A stretch of 5,919 nucleotides of DNA, taken from Gemmatimonadota bacterium (GTDB taxonomy: Bacteria; Gemmatimonadota; Gemmatimonadetes; Longimicrobiales; Gaopeijiaceae). The stretch covers positions 1-5,919 of the forward strand of contig JACQVC010000416.1 in assembly GCA_016209995.1 (NCBI GenBank), written 5' to 3'. Positions 1-5,919 of the stretch are shown here, piece after piece (positions within the stretch are counted from its first letter, which is position 1; every line of letters starts with the position of its first letter). Below the pieces are notes generated by a model. The model did no database searches. It saw only the letters and a program-made list of their open reading frames with translations, and had not been told where the DNA came from. The translations under genes and the position numbers were made by a program.

Positions 1-1
1 G

Positions 2-1150
2 GGCGCCATCCTGCTGGCCAAGGCCAACATGAGCGAGTGGGCCTACTTCCGTGGCGAGCGAGCGACCAGTGGGTGGAGCGCGCGCGGCGGACAGTGTCGC
101 AACCCGTACGCGTTGGACCGCAACCCCTGCGGCTCCAGCTCCGGGTCGGGCGTCGCGGCGGCCGCCAATCTCGCCGCGCTGACGGTCGGCACGGAGACGG
201 GCGGCTCGATCATGTGTCCCGCGTCGATCAACGGCGTGGTCGGGATCAAACCTACTGTAGGCTTGTGGAGCCGCGCGGGCATCGTCCCCATCTCGCACTC
301 CCAGGACACCGCCGGCCCGATGACGCGAACGGTGCGCGACGCGGCGATCCTGCTCGGGACCGCGACAGGCGTCGATCCGCGAGATAGCGCGACGGCGGCG
401 AGCGAAGGGCGGTCACATACGGATTACACGCAGTTCCTGGATCCGGCCGCCCTCAGAGGGGCGCGCATCGGAGTGGCGCGCAGCTTCCCGGGCTTCGACC
501 CACGCATCATCACGCTGTTCGACGCCGCCGTCGACGCTATGCGAGCGAGCGGCGCGGTGATCGTCGATCCCGCGAACCTGCCCAACGCGGAGTGGAGCGA
601 CGCGCTGCCGTTGACGGTGCTCGAGTACGAGTTCAAGGCGGATTTGAACGCGTATCTGGCGGGCCTGGGTCCGAGCGCACGCGTCAAGAACCTGGCCGAG
701 CTGATCGAGTTCAACGAGCAGAACCGAGCGACCGAGATGCCCTACTTCGGGCAGGAGCGTCTCATCGCCTCGGAGGCGAGAGGACCTCTCACGGATCCGG
801 CGTACGTGAACGCGGTTCGTACGATCCAGCGGGGCAATCGGGAGGACGGCATCGACGCGCTGATGAACCAGCACAACCTGGACGCGATCGTCGCGCCCAC
901 CATGGGCCTGGGCTGGCTGCTCGATCACATCTGCGGCGACCGCTTCGACGGCGGCGGCAGTCCGGGCCCGGCGGCGATTGCGGGTTACCCGGACATCAGC
1001 GTGCCCATGGGGTTCGTGGCCGGGCTACCGGTCGGGATCTCGTTCTTCGGGCGAGCCTGGAGCGAGCCGACGCTGCTGCGGATCGCGTACGCGTACGAGC
1101 AGGCGACGCAGGACCGCCGGCCGCCGCAGTTCCTGCCGACGTTGGGCTAG
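2..1150 (+). CDS. Amidase signature family enzyme, N-terminus cut by window edge
   Basis: The reading frame is open from base 2 (GAILLAKANMSEW...), so the ATG at 29 is internal and the true start lies upstream of the window. It ends at TAG 1148-1150. The amidase signature is clear: a Gly/Ser-rich CGSSSGSG stretch followed by TVGTETGGSIMCPAS and VVGIKPTVGLWSR. By alignment with FAAH from memory, the catalytic cis-Ser is the TCC at 134-136 and the nucleophile Ser is the TCG at 206-208 (GGSI). The catalytic Lys of the Ser-cisSer-Lys triad would lie roughly 90 residues before the nucleophile, outside the window. The family tail is intact (GYPDISVPMGF, LPVGISFFGRAWSEPTLL). About 383 of a usual ~500 residues are visible. 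The family hydrolyses carboxylic amides to acid plus ammonia or amine; the substrate cannot be told here. It belongs to the large amidase group that also includes GatA, but the IVPISHSQDTAGPM stretch fits stand-alone amidases better. It converges on the next gene with a 24-base gap. Confidence 0.95.
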   Translation, partial: GAILLAKANMSEWAYFRGERATSGWSARGGQCRNPYALDRNPCGSSSGSGVAAAANLAALTVGTETGGSIMCPASINGVVGIKPTVGLWSRAGIVPISHSQDTAGPMTRTVRDAAILLGTATGVDPRDSATAASEGRSHTDYTQFLDPAALRGARIGVARSFPGFDPRIITLFDAAVDAMRASGAVIVDPANLPNAEWSDALPLTVLEYEFKADLNAYLAGLGPSARVKNLAELIEFNEQNRATEMPYFGQERLIASEARGPLTDPAYVNAVRTIQRGNREDGIDALMNQHNLDAIVAPTMGLGWLLDHICGDRFDGGGSPGPAAIAGYPDISVPMGFVAGLPVGISFFGRAWSEPTLLRIAYAYEQATQDRRPPQFLPTLG

Positions 1151-1174
1151 GAAAAGCGCAGGCGCAGTAGCGGT

Positions 1175-3436
1175 TCAGTCGTGTGCGTCGTCGCCTGTGC
1201 CGCCCGTCGGGTTCAACTTGATGGGTTGCACCATCGCGCCGTTGCCGGCGGAGTCCCACACGGCGAAGCGCACCCACTTCTTGCCCCTGGCGTCCAGCGG
1301 AATCTCGAACCGATGCCGGCCAAAGGGCGGCAGGTCGGTCACCGAAATGATTTCCCGCCCCGTGTTCGTCCCGTCGCCCCATACGACCTCGACGAACTCG
1401 AGCGGGAACGTCCACTCGACGTCGGCCACGACGGTGCGCCGCGCACCGCTGCCCTGTAGGGCGAACGACGGGATCAGCACTTCGCCCGACGTGACGAAGT
1501 AGTCGCCGCGGCGCAGGACGTCGATGATCGGACTCCAGTCGCCGGGCGAGGGCAGCGACGCCAGCCTCAGGTAGTTGACGGGATTGTTCGCATAGACGTC
1601 ATCGCCTGGAGCCTTGCGGTACGTCTCGGTGATGGCGATGAGGTATTTAGGCGGCGTGGGCAGATCAGCCATCCAGTTGTTCATATCGTCGAGCAGCGGC
1701 AGCACGCGGAAATCGGACAGCCGTCGTTCCGAGAGGTCGGACCCCATACCCCACCGCCAGCCGACGCCGCGGTATCGTTCGTGCTGGAAGTGGTCCGTGT
1801 CCTTGACCGCATCCGGGTAGCCTGTCGATCCCTTCGTGCGCGGGTGCGGCATGAAGATCAGACCGTTCTCGCGCGTCACCATCTGCATCACGTCCTCGGG
1901 ACTCCCGACGTGGTAAAGCTTCCCGTAGGTGGGGTGATCCTCGACGAGCGGCTGGCCTGCGGCGCGTTCCTCCGTCCAGAAGACTGGCCTTGCGAAGAGG
2001 AGGTCCCAGTGCCCGCCGAGCAGCCTGCTGACTTCGAGGTTGGGCATGACGATGAAGTCGGCATCCGCATTTCTCCGCGCGCCCTCGAAGTAGGCGGCGA
2101 GAATCTCGAGGCGCTCCGCCCCGCGCGGTCGGTCGGTCGGGCTCACGATGTTGATTCCGGCTGCCGCGAGCGCCTCGAAGTCGGGCAGCCTGGTGTCGAG
2201 GCTTCCGGATTCGCGCAGCCGCTCACCCACGTCCGTGTGGAAGTGACTGGCCATGACCTGATATCCGGGTAGTGCCTTGTACCGGTCTCCGCGTGTGAAG
2301 GCCAGCACGGATTCGAGAGCGGCGGCGGCGTCACCGGCCGTCGCGTAGAGGTAGACGGGCATCCGCTGTAAGCTGCCCGGAGGCGCGCTGTAGAGCGCAG
2401 TGTTGGCCACGTAGCGCGGCTCCTCCTCGCTCTCCGCCTGCCGGATCCCGAACGCGAAAGACGATGCGCCGTCCTTGCGATACCACCCATAGCCGAGGTT
2501 GGTCTCGACCTCGCGCGCCCAGAAGAACGTGTGGGGCGGCGGGAAGGCTGCGATCGCTCCCGCGCCGCTCTGCGCCATGACGATGCGATTACTGACCTTG
2601 AGGGCCACCGGGTTCTCGTTCGCTGCACCCCCGAGCGAGTAGCCTTGCCACTGGTTCGCGAGGTCGCGCCACACCATGCGCGCCCCCTCACGGATGGTAA
2701 GCCCCCGCAAGCCCGCATCGTACTTGTACGCGACGGATGGCTGGTCCGTGGTGGCCACCGCCTCCATGCGAACGAGATTGGTGCCGCGGTAGACGGTGAA
2801 CTGCAGGCGACCGGAGAAGACTCCGAGCGTGAGACCCGGGAAGGAGACCTCGATGCGCGCGCCGTCCGTCTTGACGCTGCAGCCGGCTGCGCGATACGTG
2901 GCTGTGGCGCGGTGGATCTCGTCCGGCGAGCGCGGCAGTCCCGGCTGACCCGCCACGCCGGCGGCGGGCGGCGGATTCCCGCCGCGACCGGTTGGCTCGC
3001 TCAGGTCCAGAGGCGCATCCCAGAACGCATCCCATTTCTTCGCGTCGACGATCTCCTGCGTGATCTCGACACCCAGCTCGCGCAGCGGCGTGAGCTGCTG
3101 GTTTGTGATGCGCCGGAAGCCGGACACGATCCGGAACTCGGGAGTCACGCGACTGATCACGGCGGCCCACGCTCCACCCTTTCGTCGCACGGCCCACTCC
3201 TGAAGCGTTGGCACGCCGTCGTCGATGATCAGGCTCAGTCGAGCCTCCTGACCCGGATCTCCATCCCACGCGAGCGTCAAGACGTCGCCGGACACGGCGG
3301 CGGTGAGGCCGGCGGAGCCCGTGTAGCGGGTCAGGTCACAGCTCAACGCGTCGGCGCGGGCGGGAGGCGCGAGTGATCCGACGGCCGCGCTCAAGACGGA
3401 TGCTTGCCACAGAGCAAGCATGCTCGCGATTGTCAT
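1175..3436 (-). CDS. Secreted CehA/McbA-like (PHP superfamily) metallohydrolase domain protein
   Basis: A 753-residue protein. The ATG at 3436-3434 is chosen because a perfect AGGAGGT lies 8 bases upstream and no ATG, GTG or TTG occurs in frame further up the intergenic region. Residues 1-29 look like a Sec signal (hydrophobic core, then APPARADA), though no basic residue precedes the core. Residues ~30-385 form a beta-rich region I cannot name. A PHP-type domain follows: HFHTD (His398, His400), SPTDRP (Asp435), NLEVS (Glu468), MPHPR (His531) and GSD (Asp567). The GDYFVTSGEVLIP block near residue 645 is typical of CehA/McbA-type proteins, and a C-terminal beta domain (WVRFAVWDSAGNG) closes the chain. 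CehA and McbA hydrolyse carbamate esters such as carbaryl, but many relatives have unknown substrates, so no reaction is assigned. Two usual metal-ligand positions look changed: TDH reads TDR, and the late D-x-H region reads TETYRK (603-608). It may therefore be weakly active, inactive or specialised. It is divergent from the PhoD-like gene and convergent with the amidase. Confidence 0.82.
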   Translation of the reverse strand: MTIASMLALWQASVLSAAVGSLAPPARADALSCDLTRYTGSAGLTAAVSGDVLTLAWDGDPGQEARLSLIIDDGVPTLQEWAVRRKGGAWAAVISRVTPEFRIVSGFRRITNQQLTPLRELGVEITQEIVDAKKWDAFWDAPLDLSEPTGRGGNPPPAAGVAGQPGLPRSPDEIHRATATYRAAGCSVKTDGARIEVSFPGLTLGVFSGRLQFTVYRGTNLVRMEAVATTDQPSVAYKYDAGLRGLTIREGARMVWRDLANQWQGYSLGGAANENPVALKVSNRIVMAQSGAGAIAAFPPPHTFFWAREVETNLGYGWYRKDGASSFAFGIRQAESEEEPRYVANTALYSAPPGSLQRMPVYLYATAGDAAAALESVLAFTRGDRYKALPGYQVMASHFHTDVGERLRESGSLDTRLPDFEALAAAGINIVSPTDRPRGAERLEILAAYFEGARRNADADFIVMPNLEVSRLLGGHWDLLFARPVFWTEERAAGQPLVEDHPTYGKLYHVGSPEDVMQMVTRENGLIFMPHPRTKGSTGYPDAVKDTDHFQHERYRGVGWRWGMGSDLSERRLSDFRVLPLLDDMNNWMADLPTPPKYLIAITETYRKAPGDDVYANNPVNYLRLASLPSPGDWSPIIDVLRRGDYFVTSGEVLIPSFALQGSGARRTVVADVEWTFPLEFVEVVWGDGTNTGREIISVTDLPPFGRHRFEIPLDARGKKWVRFAVWDSAGNGAMVQPIKLNPTGGTGDDAHD

Positions 3437-3444
3437 GGCACGAG

Positions 3445-3451
3445 ACCTCCT
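3445..3451 (-). promoter_or_regulatory. Perfect Shine-Dalgarno for the PHP-like gene
   Basis: The minus strand reads AGGAGGT, with 8 bases between it and the ATG at 3436-3434. It is fully complementary to the 16S rRNA 3' end. This settles the start codon and suggests efficient translation, even though the resulting signal peptide lacks an N-terminal positive charge. Confidence 0.88.
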
Positions 3452-3482
3452 ACGTCTGGTCCACGGTGCGGAGGAGAACTGC

Positions 3483-3504
3483 GGGCCGGGATGGTTACCG
3501 GCCC
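3483..3504. repeat. Inverted repeat A in divergent intergenic region
   Basis: GGGCCGG at 3483-3489 is the exact reverse complement of CCGGCCC at 3498-3504, with an 8-base loop (GATGGTTA). It could be a GC-rich RNA hairpin in a leader or a dyad operator for a regulator. It has no T-run, so it is not a classical terminator. Its right arm shares bases 3502-3504 with inverted repeat B, so both stems cannot form fully at once. Confidence 0.5.
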
Positions 3505-3523
3505 TCCGGGACGGTAGGGAGGG
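3502..3523. repeat. Inverted repeat B, overlapping repeat A
   Basis: CCCTCC at 3502-3507 pairs perfectly with GGAGGG at 3518-3523 across a 10-base loop. It competes with inverted repeat A for bases 3502-3504. On the plus strand its left arm contains CCTCC, an anti-Shine-Dalgarno-like string, about 63 bases upstream of the PhoD-like gene's ribosome site. Short purine/pyrimidine arms like these can arise by chance. Confidence 0.38.
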
Positions 3524-3539
3524 TGGTTCTGCTCGGCAA
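3511..3539 (-). promoter_or_regulatory. Candidate sigma70-like promoter for the PHP-like gene
   Basis: On the minus strand, TTGCCG (3539-3534, -35-like) and TACCGT (3516-3511, -10-like) are separated by exactly 17 bases. Each hexamer matches only about half of the TTGACA/TATAAT consensus, in the TTGnnn-N17-TAnnnT pattern common in GC-rich genomes. Transcription would start near 3503-3505 and give a leader of roughly 70 bases containing the 3483-3504 inverted repeat. Chance matches are likely in this composition, so this is a weak call. Confidence 0.28.
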
Positions 3540-3553
3540 GGAAGACGAGCAGA
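3528..3553. repeat. Inverted repeat C upstream of the PhoD-like gene
   Basis: TCTGCTCG at 3528-3535 and CGAGCAGA at 3546-3553 form an exact 8-bp dyad around a 10-base spacer (GCAAGGAAGA), extendable by one G-U pair in RNA. Arm centres are 18 bases apart, so this may be a regulator-binding dyad or a leader hairpin. It ends 16 bases before the AGGAG ribosome site of the PhoD-like gene, and its left arm overlaps the -35-like hexamer of the candidate promoter on the other strand by two bases. Confidence 0.5.
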
Positions 3554-3569
3554 GGGGAGCCTTCGCAGC

Positions 3570-3574
3570 AGGAG
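3570..3574 (+). promoter_or_regulatory. Shine-Dalgarno for the PhoD-like gene
   Basis: AGGAG ends 6 bases before the ATG at 3581, a good position for ribosome binding. It supports this start, which is also needed to include the twin-arginine motif at residues 17-21. Confidence 0.8.
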
Positions 3575-3580
3575 TCCCGC

Positions 3581-5185
3581 ATGAAGATTTACGACGAGCG
3601 TTGGTTCGATCTCTACGCGCGCAAGCTCACGCGCAGAGACCTGCTACGCTTGGGTCGCGATGCGGCGGCCTGCATCGCACTCAGCACGGTCGTGCCGCCG
3701 ACGTCGCGCGTGTTGCGTCGTTCGCGTTTGCGGGCGAATCCGTTCGCGAGCGGGGTCGCATCGGGCGATCCGCTCGACACGGGCGTGGTTCTCTGGACGC
3801 GCCTCGATCCGGCGGTTCTGGAGGGCTCGGGCCTGATCGGCTCCGCTGCGGGCCGCGCCGGCCCAGCGATCGAGGTGCGCTGGGAGATCGCCGAAGATGA
3901 CGCATTCCGGCGCATTGCCCGGCGAGGCACGGCGTCCGCGCTGAGCGAGCTTGGGTACTCGGTTCACGCCGAAGTCGACGGCCTGCAGCCCGGGCGCGAG
4001 TACTGGTATCGCTTCGACGCCGCTGGTGAGGCGAGTCCGATCGGACGCACGCGCACCGCTCCCGCGCCGCGCTCGCTGCCGGATCAGCTCCGCTTCGCCT
4101 TCGCCTCGTGCCAGAACTACGAGTACGGATTCTTCACCGCGCATCGGCACCTGTCCGCGGAGCCGCTGGATCTGGTCGTGCACCTCGGCGACTACATCTA
4201 CGAGAGACGGTTTCCTCGCCTACCGGTGCGACTGCACGAGGGCGTCGTGGAGGTGAAGTCGCTCGCCGAGTATCGCGCGCGCTACGCCCAGTACCGCGCG
4301 GATGCGGATCTTCAGGCGGCCCATGCCGCGTGTCCCTGGATCGTGACCAACGATGACCACGAGGTCGCGAACAACTTTGCCGGCGCGATTTCCGAGGACG
4401 ACGCGTCCCCGGCCGAGTTCCTGCTCAGGCGCGCGGCCGCGTACCAGGCGTACTACGAGTTCATGCCGCTGCGGCGAAGCTCGCTGCCGCAGGGGCCCGA
4501 CATTCAGCTTTTCCGGCGCCTCGACTTCGGCGCGCTACTCCGGATCCACGTGCTGGACACGCGCCAGTTCCGTAGCGATCAGGCGTGCGGCGACGGGGTG
4601 AAGCCGCGGTGTGCGGCGACGCTGGACGCGGCGCGCACCATGCTCGGCGACACGCAGGAAGCGTGGCTGGCGGCGGGCCTGCGGACGTCCGGGGCCCGGT
4701 GGAACGTGCTGGCCAACCAGGTGATGATGGCGCCTGCCGCCGCTGGAAGCGAAGACGATCCCACCTACCGCCTGGACACATGGGCAGGATACGTTCCGGC
4801 GCGGAACCGCCTGCTCAGCTCGATCGCGGCAGCGCAGGCCTCCAATCCCGTCGTGATCACGGGAGACATCCACTTGAGCTGGGTCGCCGAGCTGAAGACC
4901 GATTTCGACGATCCGTCCTCCCCGGTGATGGGGATCGAGTTCGTCGGCACGTCGCTCACGTCGGGCGGCGACGGGAATGACTCGAACGGCGAGGAGCAGA
5001 TCCGCCGCAATCCGCACATGAAGTTCTTCAACTCCCGGCGTGGATACGTAGTGTGCACGGTCACGCCGGCGGGCTGGACCAGCGACTACCGCACGGTCCC
5101 CTTCGTCTCCCGCCCCGGCGCCCCTATCGAGACCAAGGCGCGATTCGTTGTCGAGAGCGGGAGGCCGGGCGTCGAGAGAGGGTGA
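3581..5185 (+). CDS. Alkaline phosphatase D (PhoD) family metallophosphatase, Tat-type N-terminus
   Basis: A 534-residue protein, normal length for PhoD-like enzymes, ending at TGA 5183-5185. PhoD enzymes are exported phosphodiesterases or phosphomonoesterases that release phosphate from organic esters, using iron and calcium. The N-terminus carries a twin-arginine motif (TRRDLLRLG, Arg18-Arg19) followed by a short hydrophobic stretch at about 28-40, so folded export by Tat is expected. A clear cleavage site is not visible and basic residues (RVLRRSRLR) follow. The PhoD N-terminal domain begins at NPFASGVASGDP (53-64) with VVLWTRLDP. The metallophosphatase domain shows FAFASCQ (Cys177), VVHLGDYIYE (Asp204), NDDHEVANN (Asp258, Asp259, His260), HVLDTRQFR (Asp326), LANQVMMAP and VITGDIHLSW (Asp429, His431). 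The usual FVGTSLTSGG and NPHMKFFNSRRGY blocks follow near the end. All landmark residues I can recall for the family are present, so it is probably active. It may respond to phosphate limitation, but I saw no convincing PHO box. Its 3' end lies 12 bases from the convergent propeller gene. Confidence 0.95.
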   Translation: MKIYDERWFDLYARKLTRRDLLRLGRDAAACIALSTVVPPTSRVLRRSRLRANPFASGVASGDPLDTGVVLWTRLDPAVLEGSGLIGSAAGRAGPAIEVRWEIAEDDAFRRIARRGTASALSELGYSVHAEVDGLQPGREYWYRFDAAGEASPIGRTRTAPAPRSLPDQLRFAFASCQNYEYGFFTAHRHLSAEPLDLVVHLGDYIYERRFPRLPVRLHEGVVEVKSLAEYRARYAQYRADADLQAAHAACPWIVTNDDHEVANNFAGAISEDDASPAEFLLRRAAAYQAYYEFMPLRRSSLPQGPDIQLFRRLDFGALLRIHVLDTRQFRSDQACGDGVKPRCAATLDAARTMLGDTQEAWLAAGLRTSGARWNVLANQVMMAPAAAGSEDDPTYRLDTWAGYVPARNRLLSSIAAAQASNPVVITGDIHLSWVAELKTDFDDPSSPVMGIEFVGTSLTSGGDGNDSNGEEQIRRNPHMKFFNSRRGYVVCTVTPAGWTSDYRTVPFVSRPGAPIETKARFVVESGRPGVERG

Positions 5186-5197
5186 AGCTCGAGCGCC

Positions 5198-5919
5198 CTA
5201 GCGCCGCGGCTGGCGAAAGTGCTGCGGCCGGGCGGAATCCGGGCCAGGTCCGACGAGCAGCTCGCCGTCGGACGTGACGGCCATCCCGTGAACGCCGGTC
5301 ACCTCGACGTAGCCGGCGAGGTCGCCGGTGCGACGATCCACTTTCATCAGCCAGCCCGGTGAGAGGTTGGGCAGATTGCGGGTCTGAGTCGCGAGCCAGA
5401 CGGCGCCGGGAGAGAGCGCCAGACCAAACGTCTTGCCGTACTTCGGCCACTCGCCGAGATACCTGCCCGTGAGATCGAAGCGCTGGACGCGGCCGTTCTC
5501 GCGGTCGGCCACGTAGACGATGCCTGCCTCGTCGACCGCAATGGAATGCGGCAGCCGGAACTGACCCGGACCGGTGCCCGCCTCGCCCCACTCGCGCAGC
5601 TTCCTCCCATCTGGTGTGTACTCGAGGATGCGCGCGTTGCGATAGCCGTCGGCGATGAAGAGGTTGCCGTTCGGCGCGAACGCGATGTCCGTGGTCCCGC
5701 AGAATGCGCCCTGACAATCCGCCGGTTGTCCCCCGACGGAGATCTCCATGAGGATTCTGCCCTCGGGCGTGAACTTGATCACCCTCGACGTCTTGGCATC
5801 CGTGGTCCAGACGTTGCCCTGCGGATCGATGCGGATGGCGTGCGGCGTGGTATACAACCCCTTGCCGAACGAACGCACGAAGCGGCCGTCCCGATCCAGC
5901 ACGACGATCGGATCCGCCC
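5198..5919 (-). CDS. NHL-repeat beta-propeller, peptidyl-hydroxyglycine amidating lyase-like, N-terminus cut by window edge
   Basis: Stop TAG is at 5200-5198. The frame stays open to the right edge (ADPIVVLDRDGRFVRSFG), so the GTG at 5902 is an internal Val and the real start is outside. Residue numbers here count that Val as 1. NHL-like repeats are visible: PHAIRIDPQGNVWTTD (20-35), DIAFAPNGNLFIADGYRNAR (72-91), LPHSIAVDEAGIVYVADREN (117-136), TFGLALSPGAVWLAT (158-172) and VHGMAVTSDGELLVG (204-218). Compared from memory with animal PAL, which cleaves peptidyl-alpha-hydroxyglycine to peptide amide plus glyoxylate, the DGY Tyr (87), PHS His (119), ADRENGR Arg (134) and late His (205) are kept. 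The first zinc His (HFC in PAL) reads AFC (Ala66). Many bacterial propellers share parts of this pattern with no proven lyase activity. Cys63 and Cys68 might pair if the protein is exported. The tail GELLVGPGPDSARPQHF looks like a natural end. Fold call is strong; enzymatic call is weak. Confidence 0.85.
   Translation of the reverse strand, partial: ADPIVVLDRDGRFVRSFGKGLYTTPHAIRIDPQGNVWTTDAKTSRVIKFTPEGRILMEISVGGQPADCQGAFCGTTDIAFAPNGNLFIADGYRNARILEYTPDGRKLREWGEAGTGPGQFRLPHSIAVDEAGIVYVADRENGRVQRFDLTGRYLGEWPKYGKTFGLALSPGAVWLATQTRNLPNLSPGWLMKVDRRTGDLAGYVEVTGVHGMAVTSDGELLVGPGPDSARPQHFRQPRR

Noticed and set aside
413..928. A 171-residue minus-strand frame inside the amidase gene
   Set aside because: It is antisense to conserved amidase coding sequence, has low-complexity Arg/Val/His-rich composition and no recognisable domain.
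1086..1097. Perfect 12-base palindrome CGTACGCGTACG
   Set aside because: It lies inside the amidase coding sequence and is explained by Ala-Tyr-Ala-Tyr codons (GCGTAC repeated); no sign of a regulatory role.
2531..3376. A 281-residue open frame on the plus strand, opposite the PHP-like gene
   Set aside because: It lies wholly antisense to a gene with recognisable motifs, is Arg/Gly/Ala-rich with no family motif, and is the kind of spurious frame expected in GC-rich DNA.
3430..3456. TTGTCA at 3430-3435 as a -35 element for the plus-strand PhoD-like gene
   Set aside because: No acceptable -10 hexamer lies 16-18 bases downstream; TACGTC at 3451 is too close and a poor match.
5198..5260. Possible frameshift at the end of the propeller gene, because the last NHL-like repeat is short and Pro/Arg-rich
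   Set aside because: The GELLVG...RPQHF ending resembles the natural closing strand of related bacterial propellers as I recall them, and no better continuation is evident.
5900..5902. GTG as the start codon of the propeller gene
   Set aside because: The frame continues to the window edge with family-like residues (DPIVVLDRDG), so this Val is internal.

Overview
The window is strongly GC-rich with G/C-ended codons, and long spurious open frames run antisense to the real genes. It holds four protein genes in alternating orientation (> < > <). All four encode hydrolase-like or lyase-like proteins, and at least two look exported. The gene content resembles soil or environmental Acidobacteria, Gemmatimonadota or similar high-GC phyla. 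That assignment is inferred from remembered gene families, not from a search. No RNA genes, CRISPR, insertion sequences, integrases or phage genes were seen.

Layout: positions 2-1150 (+) are the C-terminal three quarters of an amidase-signature enzyme, cut by the left edge. After 24 bases it meets tail-to-tail a 753-residue secreted protein (1175-3436, -) with a PHP/CehA-McbA-type metallohydrolase domain whose metal motifs are only partly conserved. A 144-base divergent region (3437-3580) follows. It holds good Shine-Dalgarno sites for both flanking genes, three inverted repeats (two of them mutually exclusive) and one candidate promoter. Positions 3581-5185 (+) encode a 534-residue PhoD-family phosphatase with a twin-arginine motif. 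Twelve bases later it converges on an NHL-repeat beta-propeller resembling peptidyl-hydroxyglycine amidating lyase (5198-5919, -), cut by the right edge.

The PhoD-like and PHP-like genes share a divergent control region and may be co-regulated. Both would act outside the cytoplasm, the first on phosphoesters and the second on an unknown substrate. The amidase and the amidating-lyase-like propeller both belong to families that handle amide or peptide bonds, but nothing in the sequence ties them into one pathway. I see no strong evidence for a new defence or mobile system. The most notable points are the degenerate active site of the PHP-like protein, the altered zinc-ligand position of the propeller, and the structured divergent intergenic region.
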